64,000 nt of DNA from Nannocystis sp. GTDB taxonomy: Bacteria; Myxococcota_A; Polyangia; Nannocystales; Nannocystaceae. Made by a program: the position numbers and the translations under genes. The stretch covers positions 19,639-83,638 of the forward strand of contig JADJRG010000021.1 of NCBI GenBank assembly GCA_016712315.1, in the 5' to 3' direction. Below the pieces are notes generated by a model that made no database searches, was not told where the DNA came from, and saw nothing but the letters and a program-made list of their open reading frames with translations. This document shows positions 17,764-25,499 of this stretch, piece after piece (position 1 is the first letter of the stretch; every line of letters begins with the position of its first letter).

Positions 17764-19461
17764 CTAAGGGTTCAGGCGTACCGCCGAGGAGCGGAGATCT
17801 CCGAGCCAGCCGACCGCGTGTACGTAGCCGTAGCGATCGACGAAGAGATCTCGCAGGTGCTGGTGCTCTCCCTGAACGAGCGGTGCGGTGTAGGTCCACA
17901 GCGGCTCGATGAATTTTTGGAGCGGATCGGCGCCGAGGATCACGAGGTCATCCTCTCCGTTGCCGCTGAAGGTCAGACCGGCGATGAGGTGGCCGGAAGG
18001 CGAGCGGAAGACTCGCCGTGCCTCGGTGCGGGGGCCGGTGTTGCTGATGTCGAACCAGGACGTCTCGAACTCGAGCTCCTCGTTGAGGCGTAGCAACATC
18101 GGGATCCTCGGCGCGCCGAGATCGGAGCTGGACCATCCGGCGACCAAGATCCCGCCGTCATGATCGAGGCTCATGCCGAGCGCGGAGCTACACGTGCCCA
18201 GCCCCTTCGGCGCCAGCCAGGTCGCGCCGACCTCGCCCTCGGCGCTGAGCCGCAACACGAAGGCTCGCGGGAGGTTGGTCGCGAGCTGCACGGGGTGCTC
18301 GACCTGCGTCTCACCTGCGATCACGATCGCGCCGTCCTTGGTCACCGCGACCGCGAACGCTTGATCCTGTGCGGGATTCATCGGGTTGATGTCGACCATG
18401 TTCTCCCAGGTCAACACCGGCGTCACGTTGTCGAGGTCCCACTCGCCGATCCACACCTGCACGTCCTTGTTGTTGTTCGGCCCCGTGAAGGTCGTGCCGA
18501 CGAGCACCACGCGTGTGTCGGGCAGGCTGGCGACGGCCTCGACGTGCGCCCCGGGGGCGCCCATCCAAGCGCCGTCGATGATGCTAGGCGCGACGCGGGC
18601 CTGCGCCCACGGGCGGGCCTCGGTCCAGTTGTTCTCATACGTGTAGCCGGCGGCGATGAAGTTCGGGCCGACGTCCTTCATCGCCATCAGGATCGCCTGC
18701 TTCGGGAGATCTTTGAGCTCCGCGAACACTTCGCCGGACGAGTTGTTGTGGGCGCGGATCTGCGGGTCGACGATCACTTTTTTGTCTTGGATCGACGCCG
18801 CGAAGCTGCCGATGTACGTCGCGCTGCTGTGCTGCGCGATCGCGGTCGCGCGGATCAACAGCGCGGGGTCTGGCTCGAGGGTCTCGTGGAAGACGACGCT
18901 ACCGGCCTCGGGCAGCTCGATCTTGACGACGACCGGCTCGGAGATCGCGATCTGGCCCTGCGCGTCGAGGACGATCGCTTTATAAAGGAACTCGCCCTCG
19001 TCGCCGGGGGCGTTGGTGATCGGGTGCTCTTGGTAGGTCTGGTTGGCGCTCCAGGGCGTCGATTTTTCTAAAGGAAGGACCTGGTCGTCGCGCCAGATCT
19101 CGACGGAGACGACGTCGGCGCTGTGTTTTGTGGTGAACTTCAGCGGGCCAGCGGCGGTGACCGTTGTTGGTTTTACCTCGAACGAGATGATGGTCGGCGG
19201 CGGATCTTCGGGGAGCAGCTCATCCCCGCCGTCGGTGGTGTCGCCCGTGTCGCTCGTGGCGCCGGTGCCGGTGGTGTCGCCCTCGCCGGCCGTGGTCGAG
19301 GTCTGCGGGTCGGCGGTGGTCGGCGTGGTGCCGTTCGCGTCGCTCGCGGTGGGGGTGCAGTCTTCGACGTCGCAGTTCTGGTCGGCTGTCTCGGGCCAGG
19401 GGCAGGCGGCGACGAACGCGACGAGCGAGGTGGCGAAGACCGTGGCAGGGCGTGTCAGCAT
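17764..19461 (-). CDS. Secreted lipoprotein, beta-propeller-like repeats, 565 aa
   Basis: ATG 19,461 gives MLTRPATVFATSLVAFVAAC with a lipobox at Cys-20; further upstream codons are less signal-like. A Thr/Asp/Gly linker (~35-85) precedes an Ig/PKD-like region (~90-180), then repeated GAIVIAGETQ, GGILVAGWSSSD and GHLIAGLTF blade-like segments spaced ~60-80 residues apart, typical of delta-60-type or SBBP-type propellers in myxobacteria. Outer-membrane anchored; ligand unknown. Its 3' end is copied at 16,205-16,437. Confidence 0.65.
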   Translation of the reverse strand: MLTRPATVFATSLVAFVAACPWPETADQNCDVEDCTPTASDANGTTPTTADPQTSTTAGEGDTTGTGATSDTGDTTDGGDELLPEDPPPTIISFEVKPTTVTAAGPLKFTTKHSADVVSVEIWRDDQVLPLEKSTPWSANQTYQEHPITNAPGDEGEFLYKAIVLDAQGQIAISEPVVVKIELPEAGSVVFHETLEPDPALLIRATAIAQHSSATYIGSFAASIQDKKVIVDPQIRAHNNSSGEVFAELKDLPKQAILMAMKDVGPNFIAAGYTYENNWTEARPWAQARVAPSIIDGAWMGAPGAHVEAVASLPDTRVVLVGTTFTGPNNNKDVQVWIGEWDLDNVTPVLTWENMVDINPMNPAQDQAFAVAVTKDGAIVIAGETQVEHPVQLATNLPRAFVLRLSAEGEVGATWLAPKGLGTCSSALGMSLDHDGGILVAGWSSSDLGAPRIPMLLRLNEELEFETSWFDISNTGPRTEARRVFRSPSGHLIAGLTFSGNGEDDLVILGADPLQKFIEPLWTYTAPLVQGEHQHLRDLFVDRYGYVHAVGWLGDLRSSAVRLNP

Positions 19462-19480
19462 AGCCTGCGCGAGATTATGC

Positions 19481-20374
19481 TCAGAATCGCCCGATGAGCG
19501 CAAGCGACCGCGGGCTGAGGGCGAGGCTGGTCTCGGCGCGCCGCTGCTTCCTGCGGTGGAGGCCAGCTCCGATGAGCGCGGCGCCGACGATCGCCGCGAT
19601 GCTGCCGGCGATCGCTGTGCTCACGGAGATCTGGAGCACGCGGTAGTAGTCGGCGGAGAGGCGCTGATCGAGGCTCCGTTCATCGGGCGTCAATGAGCCC
19701 ATCGCTTCCTCGTGGAGCTGCACACCGACGCGGTAGAGCCCATCGGCGCGGCGGCCGTAGTGGGTCGCGACGGCGCCGAGGATGATCCCTGCGCCCAGGC
19801 TGAGGCTGCCGGCGACGAGGAGCGAGCGGGGCGCACGTGGAGCGAGTGCTCTGCGCCGCTCTTGTTGCCGCGACGATGAGAGCAGCTCGTCGCGCGCTCG
19901 CGGCGGGGAAACATGATAGATTGTTGGAGGATCGACGAATTGGACCTCTAGTACAGGGTCTTCGATCGTTCGTTCGACCGGCTGGGCCCGAGGTGTAGGC
20001 GCGGCGGGCGTCGGACTGTCGCGGGTGACAGCGCACTTCGCAGCGATCTGTGGCTCGGCCTCGAGGAGGTGCTCGTGGTCGTCGCGGAGGTCTTCACGCA
20101 GCCGCGCGGAGACCTCATGGATGGCCATCGCTTGCCGCAAGACGCGGCGTGCATCACAGAGATCGGCGCGAGCGCCGGTGCGCTCAAAGGCGCGGAAGAA
20201 CTCGCGTGATGCGGCGAGCAGGTAGGCCGCGCGCGGGTCCGGTGCGGTGGCGGTCGCAGCTTGCGCGACGTTCGCGCTGGCGCGACACCGGCTGTCTGTC
20301 GCGCCGCAGCGCGGGTATGGGGCGGCGCCTTGCGTCGCGAAGGCGGCGGCGAGGATCCAGGCTGTGGCGGTCAT
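19481..20374 (-). CDS. Exported/membrane protein with two C-terminal helices, 297 aa
   Basis: ATG 20,374 overlaps the kinase stop (ATGA 20,371-20,374). Signal-like start (MTATAWILAAAFATQG), a helical region resembling a TPR-like accessory domain (~45-110), a Pro-rich linker, and two hydrophobic helices (~195-215 SLLVAGSLSLGAGIILGAV and ~255-280 AIAGSIAAIVGAALIGAGL). Kinase-linked genes of this build are common in myxobacteria; it is probably made with and acts beside the kinase. Confidence 0.6.
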   Translation of the reverse strand: MTATAWILAAAFATQGAAPYPRCGATDSRCRASANVAQAATATAPDPRAAYLLAASREFFRAFERTGARADLCDARRVLRQAMAIHEVSARLREDLRDDHEHLLEAEPQIAAKCAVTRDSPTPAAPTPRAQPVERTIEDPVLEVQFVDPPTIYHVSPPRARDELLSSSRQQERRRALAPRAPRSLLVAGSLSLGAGIILGAVATHYGRRADGLYRVGVQLHEEAMGSLTPDERSLDQRLSADYYRVLQISVSTAIAGSIAAIVGAALIGAGLHRRKQRRAETSLALSPRSLALIGRF

Positions 20375-21987
20375 CGGGGGCGCTCCTCTGTCGGGCTCGG
20401 ATTCGGGGTCGCGTTGAGCACACGCGAGACGGTGGCCGACTCCGCGGCGGGGGAGAACCTCAGCGCGGCCACGACGTCGAAGATACAGCGCATGGTTTCG
20501 ATGTCGCCCCAAGCGGGACCCTTGACCGCGGAGAGGCGATCGGCGCCAGCGGCGACGCGAACATCGAGGACAACGGCTTCTCCCCCGGCGGCAGAGCAGC
20601 GGAGCAGCGGCTCCATCGCCGCGTCCAGCGCGTCCTCGAGGGTGGCCGCGTAGATGACCTTCGAGACAGGTCTTTCCGGTGTCGGTGTCGGTGTCGGTGT
20701 CTGTATCGGCGTCGACGTCGGTGGTGGTGCGGGTTGGTCGAGGTCTTGAGCCGTTGAGGCGAGCGAGGGCAGATCCGGCGGTGGGGACGAGGCGCTGAAG
20801 TGGACGAGCGCCCAAAACGCGGCGGTGGTCACCGCACCGGCGACGAACGGGAAGATGTGGTGACGGACGCGCTCGCGGAGCGCTGGTCGCACGCGCGGGC
20901 GCTCTGCGCTCGCCTCGGACTTGGCGTCGGGGGGAGGCGGAGCGTCGCTCGTCACGACGGTTGCGAGGCTCCGCGCTGGTATGGCCGAGCGCTCTGCGGC
21001 GGCGTCCAGGGCCAGCTCGTCGCGGACGTCGATGAGGCCATCGCGGAGCTCGCGGATCGTGCGTGTTCGGCGCCCAGGGTCGTCATGGAACGCTTGGAAG
21101 AGGACGTGATCGAGGGTGGCAGGCCACCCCTCTGGGCGACGCTCTGGGGCGCAGCCTTGGGCGTATTCGGCCAGATCCGCGGGGCGTGGGAGGCGGCCGA
21201 CGCCGGCAAAGAAGAGGGTCTTGCTGAGGGCGAAGAGGTCGCGCTCGAAGAGGTCGCGGACAGAGGTCGGGATATAGCCCTCTGTCCCGAGGTTCAGATC
21301 GGCCTTGGTGACGAGGCGCAGACGATGCTCGGTGGGGGCCTGGAGGTGGGCGTAAAAGGGCGGGAGCAGCTTGGCGATCCCGAAGTCGATCAGCTTCGCG
21401 TGGAGCGGCGCGCCCGGCGTCCAGGCGACGAGGATGTTGCCGGGTTTGATGTCGCGGTGAACGATGCCGCGCTCATGCACGGCGATCAGGGCGTCGCAGA
21501 TCTGGATCCCGAGCTCGAGAACTTGGTCGACGGGGAGGCGGCGGCGCTCGCGGAGGAGATCATCGAGGGCGCGCCCCTCCACGAGCTCCATCGTGAACCA
21601 CTCGCGGCCGTCACCGAAGCCGCTCGCGTACGCCTTGATGACGCCGGGGTGGTCGATCTTGGTGAGCGCGAGATATTCGTTGCGGAAGCGCTCGATGGTG
21701 TGGAGGTGGTCGCTGACCCGGGTGAGGATCTTGATCGCATAGCGCTCGCGGTCACGCAGGTTGAGGGCCTCATAGACCTCGGCCATTCCGCCGACGCCGA
21801 GGCGACGCCGCAGCTCCCAGTGCTCCGCGAAGAGCTCGCCAGAGCGATCGAGGGGCGGTACACGTAGCCTCTTGTGCGTCGTGTGCCGAGGCTTCGAGGT
21901 GGTGGCCTCGTCGTCGACCTCGGCGCAGTGGGCGGTCCACGGCGAAAAGAGGGCGGGCAGGTCGGGGTGCGTGTCGGGGGTGGACAT
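20371..21987 (-). CDS. Transmembrane Ser/Thr protein kinase, 538 aa
   Basis: Hanks-type kinase: glycine loop GVGGMAEVYEA (64-74), Lys-86 in AIK, HRDIKPGN (177-184), DFG (201-203), so it should be active. One membrane helix (~377-397, HIFPFVAGAVTTAAFWALV) is followed by a Thr/Pro repeat from a GGTGTC DNA microsatellite (20,682-20,710) and an exported C-terminal domain (~450-520; AMEPLLRCSAAGGEAVVLDV) resembling the carboxy-terminal domain of TonB-like or AgmX/PglI-type proteins. It likely senses a periplasmic cue. Co-transcribed with the two-helix protein downstream. Confidence 0.85.
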   Translation of the reverse strand: MSTPDTHPDLPALFSPWTAHCAEVDDEATTSKPRHTTHKRLRVPPLDRSGELFAEHWELRRRLGVGGMAEVYEALNLRDRERYAIKILTRVSDHLHTIERFRNEYLALTKIDHPGVIKAYASGFGDGREWFTMELVEGRALDDLLRERRRLPVDQVLELGIQICDALIAVHERGIVHRDIKPGNILVAWTPGAPLHAKLIDFGIAKLLPPFYAHLQAPTEHRLRLVTKADLNLGTEGYIPTSVRDLFERDLFALSKTLFFAGVGRLPRPADLAEYAQGCAPERRPEGWPATLDHVLFQAFHDDPGRRTRTIRELRDGLIDVRDELALDAAAERSAIPARSLATVVTSDAPPPPDAKSEASAERPRVRPALRERVRHHIFPFVAGAVTTAAFWALVHFSASSPPPDLPSLASTAQDLDQPAPPPTSTPIQTPTPTPTPERPVSKVIYAATLEDALDAAMEPLLRCSAAGGEAVVLDVRVAAGADRLSAVKGPAWGDIETMRCIFDVVAALRFSPAAESATVSRVLNATPNPSPTEERPR

Positions 21988-22126
21988 CGTCGGTGGAGCA
22001 CACGTCGAGGTTTTCGGCGTTGTACTCGCGCGACGCTCTCCGAGGTCGCCGTAGCCGTCAAGAGCGATGACGCGCGACGAGCCCGCCCGGCGGTGGTCGT
22101 GGCCGACGCCAGCCGCCGCCGAAGGC

Positions 22127-22910
22127 TCAGCCGCTCAGCTTGTACCGAGTCGCATCGCGCTCGCCGATCCGGGTGATCGTCCCCTCGGCCGCGAGGCGGC
22201 TCAGTCCCAACCGCAGTTGATCGCTGCTCCCACCGACCTTGGCGCGGAGAGCCGTCCCCGAGATCCAGTCACCCGCCTCACGCAGGGCCGCGACGATCGA
22301 ATTGCCGTAAGCGATCCTGCCCTCCGCGGTCCGGGCGGAGACCTCGCGCGGACCCGTCGCCTGCGGCGGGGTGCTCGATGCCGCCGCCGCGCCCTTGCGA
22401 CCCTCGGCCGGGGAGCTCGGTGTCGTCGCCGGCTTCGTCGACGCCAGGGCCTTCGTGGTCTTCTTGGCCGCGGTCTTCTTCGTCGACTTCTTCGCCGACC
22501 GCTCAGCCTTCGGGGCCTTCGCAGCTTTGGGCTCCCGGGGGTTGCTGGGCTTCGCCGCCTTCCCCTTCGCCTTGCGGTCTGGCTTCGCGCGGCTCGATTT
22601 GCTCGCCTTCTTGGATGAGGTCTTCGCCGCCTTCGGAGCAGCGGGCGAGGTGCGCGTCTCCTCCACCGCGGGGGGTGGTCACGACGGTCGGAGCGCTCGC
22701 GGTCGCCACAGCCAACGCCTCGCTCACCTTGACGGCGGCCAGCTTCTTGCCGAGCGGACTGGTGATCAGCGCCGCGAGGTCCCCGAAGGTGAGATCGCCG
22801 AGGCGACGACGGAGGACCTCGAGGAGGAGCTGAGCCTCGCGCTCGGCCTGGACCTTGCGAAGCTCGTCGGTGAAGGACTTGAGGATGCCCATGGCGCCGA
22901 GCATGCCCAT
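22127..22910 (-). CDS. Lys/Ala-rich DNA-binding protein with winged helix, frame break, ~260 aa
   Basis: The start MGMLGAMGILKSFTDELRK leads into a helical head ending SAPTVVTTP; the rest (VEETRTSPAAPKAAKTSSKK and on) is in another frame. Removing one base from the G6 run at 22,670-22,675 joins them into 261 codons. After a histone-H1-like Lys/Ala/Pro tail (~85-185) the C-terminus (GNSIVAALREAGDWISGTAL...RLAAEGTITRIGERDATRY) has a winged-helix pattern. Probably a nucleoid-associated or regulatory DNA-binding protein of the myxobacterial type. Confidence 0.6.
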
Positions 22911-23505
22911 GGGCCGGTCGGACCGTCAATCTGGGGTCGGCGCTGCTCGGCGGGGGAGGCGAGGACTGGGGAGCGCTCGGGAGATCTGGGCGGGCCTGTC
23001 GTTGTGGGCCCTCACCTTTACCACCGTGCTCCGATTCCACGCCGGCCTCGTCGATCCTGACCGCCGAGCCGCTCCATGAGTTGCCTCCCCCGGCAGGTTC
23101 GCCGCACCAGCACCGCCTCATCCTCACCCTCGGCCCACGACGTCAGCACCGCGACGCGACCCGCAGCGCCAGAATCTGCCGGGGTGTCGGGTCGCGGACA
23201 GCCGGGAGTGTAGCGCGTTCTCGCGCGTGCAGACAACTGCCAGACGATCGGGAGGATCGCGAGGAGGACGTGGGCGGGTGGACGCATGAGGGGCAGCGGC
23301 AGGCGTGGTTGCGAGCACGCGCTGATTCGCGCGCGCTAGGCAAGGGGCGCCGAACCCGAGATCTCTGCCAATTTGGCATGGTAGATCCACCATGCTGCTC
23401 CGCGAAGGGGATCGAGTAGGACCTGATCCGAAGAAATTTGACATGGACGGGGGATCGAAGAGCCATGCCGTGCGACTCATGTGGTAGTCAGCGAGTACGA
23501 CTCCG
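22911..23505. other. Intergenic stretch upstream of the CRISPR-Cas operon
   Basis: No convincing gene on either strand; open frames here are Arg/Pro-rich antisense-like reads. The right half carries the inverted and direct repeats listed separately. The operon promoter must lie here. Confidence 0.5.
23370..23446 (+). promoter_or_regulatory. Candidate promoter/operator of the DUF6602-cmr operon
   Basis: Inverted repeat GCATGGT - 6 bp - ACCATGC at 23,376-23,395. The element AATTTGGCATGG (23,370) recurs as AATTTGACATGG (23,435), the second containing TTGACA (23,438-23,443), a consensus-like -35 box. No good -10 box was found at 17 bp. Repeats and palindrome 60-135 bp ahead of the first start codon suggest regulated transcription. 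Confidence 0.35.
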
Positions 23506-24261
23506 ATGACCGCCTTCGACCTGACTGAGAGCATCCACGGGATCCATCGGCGTCTCGTAGCCCTGTTGAAGGAGCGGCGCCAACTGCCGCATCCGACGAT
23601 CAAAGGCGACGAGGGGGAATTGCTTTGGCTCAAGGTGCTCGCTGAGCACTTACCGCGGCGCTACGCGGTTCGCTATGGGATCGTGATCGACAGCCGCGGG
23701 GCGCGGAGCGATGCGATCGACCTGATCGTCTACGATCCACAGTACACGCCGGTCTTTCTGGCGCAGGACGAGCACGCCTATATCTTCGCGGAGGCGGTAT
23801 ACGCGGTTTTCGAGGTGAAGTACGAGCTGGATGCGGGGAACGTGAAGTACGCGGCCGCGAAGGCGGCGTCGGTGCGGCAGCTCCACCGGACCAACGGGCC
23901 GATCGCTCACGCTGGAGGGGTGATCGCAGACCCCAGGCCGCCCTTCGTGCCGCTCGCGGGGCTCCTGACGCTTAGCCACTCGTGGGCGGAGAAGTCGCTG
24001 GAGAGCCAGGTCCGCGAGAAGGTGGGCGCACACTCGGGGCCAGGAGCGCTCGATATGGTGCTCTGCTTGGAGGGAGGTCTCTACGAGTCAGGCCTCACGA
24101 CCAAGGAGCCCGATACGTTCGAGGCGGGACCGACCAGCTTCGTGCTCTTCCTCTATAGCCTGCTACATCGGCTCCAGCGCCTCGGTACGGTGCCGGCGAT
24201 CGACTGGATGGCGTATCGGGCACATGTTCGGGCGCTCCAGCGGGCGGGGGTGGGGCGATGA
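23506..24261 (+). CDS. DUF6602-like putative PD-(D/E)XK nuclease heading the cmr operon, 251 aa
   Basis: The pattern GDEGE (34-38), RYAVRYGIVIDSRG, SDAIDLIVYD (Asp-72), EAVYAVFEVK (Glu-103, Lys-105) matches the DUF6602 group and the PD-(D/E)XK nuclease core (Asp ... Glu-x-Lys). Its stop overlaps cmr1 as ATGA (24,258-24,261), so it is translated with the interference genes. No CARF or membrane segment is visible. The role is inferred from position: an accessory nuclease of the type III-B system, or a separate defence gene caught in its operon. DUF6602 assignment is from memory of the motif pattern. Confidence 0.7.
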   Translation: MTAFDLTESIHGIHRRLVALLKERRQLPHPTIKGDEGELLWLKVLAEHLPRRYAVRYGIVIDSRGARSDAIDLIVYDPQYTPVFLAQDEHAYIFAEAVYAVFEVKYELDAGNVKYAAAKAASVRQLHRTNGPIAHAGGVIADPRPPFVPLAGLLTLSHSWAEKSLESQVREKVGAHSGPGALDMVLCLEGGLYESGLTTKEPDTFEAGPTSFVLFLYSLLHRLQRLGTVPAIDWMAYRAHVRALQRAGVGR

Positions 24262-25499
24262 ACGCCAAGGTGAAGGTACGGACGATCGAGGCGACCTTCC
24301 GGGTGGTCACGCCGCTCTTCTCGGCGGGGGCAGATCCGAAAGTGGCGGAGGTGCGGGTGCCGAGCCTGAAGGGGGTGCTGCGCTTCTGGTGGAGGGCGCT
24401 GGCATGGTCGGAGTTTGGCGGGGATCTTGCGAAGATCCAGGAGGCTGAGGGGGAACTCTTCGGGAGCGCCGGCCACGAGGCGCGGCGCTCGCGGGTGGTG
24501 ATGTTCCTCGAGGGCGTGAGCGGGGGCGATTCCATGACCGAAGGCAAGCTGCTGAAGAACAGCGCGGGAGCCGTGGTCGGTCACGGCGTGCGCTACCTCG
24601 GCTATGGGCTCATGGGGGCGTTCGGCGCGAACGCCGGGAACATCGAGCGTGCATGCTGCGGAGGCTCCTTGGAGTTCAAGCTTCACTTGCGCTGCCGCGG
24701 GGTCGATGATGCCGCGTTCGGGCGCTTGGTGCGTGCCCTGGAGGTGCTCGGGACTGTGGGCGGGCTAGGGGCGCGGAGTCGGCGAGGGTTCGGGTCGTTG
24801 ATGCTAACCTCGCTGGCGGTCGATAACGTGCCGTCGTGGGGCGCTCCAGGGACGCTTGCGGCGCTCGGCCAGGACATCCGGCGCTTGACGGGGGCATCGC
24901 TCCGGTCGGGGGAACCCACGTACACGGCGTTCTCAGCGGAGACCCGCCACGTGTTGGTGCTCGGAGCGGCGGCCGAAAGGGACCCGCTGGTCATCCTCGA
25001 TCGGGTGGGGCGAGAGATGGTTCGCTATCGGAGTTACGGGAAGGGTGGTCGGATCTTCGAGAACACGGACGATACCGAGCGCATCTTCCAGCTCGATCAC
25101 GATGTGATGCTCGACGTTGCGAATCGGCGTCCGAGTCAGCGGAGTGTACATCCGAGGCGAGTTGCCTTCGGGTTGCCGCACAACTACTTCTTCTCATCGC
25201 AGCCCAAGGGGAACGCGAAGGCATCCGTGACTCTGGCGCGAGATCTGGATCGCCGAGCGAGCCCGCTCTTCATCCATGTTCACATCCTCGATAATCGGCC
25301 GGCTGTCGTTCTCACCTTTCTGCCAGCCAAGTTTCTGCCGGCCTCTGCCTCGAAGGTCCGAATTGGCTCGCAGTGGGTCCAACTGGCCCAGGAGCGAGAC
25401 CTCTACGCACCGATTCGCGACTTTCTGGCTCGGATGATGGGCGCAGGTCGCAAGGAGCCCTTCGGAGAGGTCCTGGAGGTTCGGCATGATGCGCGTTGA
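24258..25499 (+). CDS. cmr1: Cmr1, type III-B RAMP (Cas7-like) subunit, 413 aa
   Basis: RAMP subunit that caps the Cmr effector and helps bind target RNA. Signature PSLKGVLRFWWRALAW at 35-50 and glycine-rich GGLGARSRRGFGS at 168-180, both typical of Cmr1. ATGA overlap with the upstream nuclease gene; the 3' end overlaps cas10 by 14 bp. Length is normal for the family and the frame is intact. Confidence 0.93.
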   Translation: MNAKVKVRTIEATFRVVTPLFSAGADPKVAEVRVPSLKGVLRFWWRALAWSEFGGDLAKIQEAEGELFGSAGHEARRSRVVMFLEGVSGGDSMTEGKLLKNSAGAVVGHGVRYLGYGLMGAFGANAGNIERACCGGSLEFKLHLRCRGVDDAAFGRLVRALEVLGTVGGLGARSRRGFGSLMLTSLAVDNVPSWGAPGTLAALGQDIRRLTGASLRSGEPTYTAFSAETRHVLVLGAAAERDPLVILDRVGREMVRYRSYGKGGRIFENTDDTERIFQLDHDVMLDVANRRPSQRSVHPRRVAFGLPHNYFFSSQPKGNAKASVTLARDLDRRASPLFIHVHILDNRPAVVLTFLPAKFLPASASKVRIGSQWVQLAQERDLYAPIRDFLARMMGAGRKEPFGEVLEVRHDAR

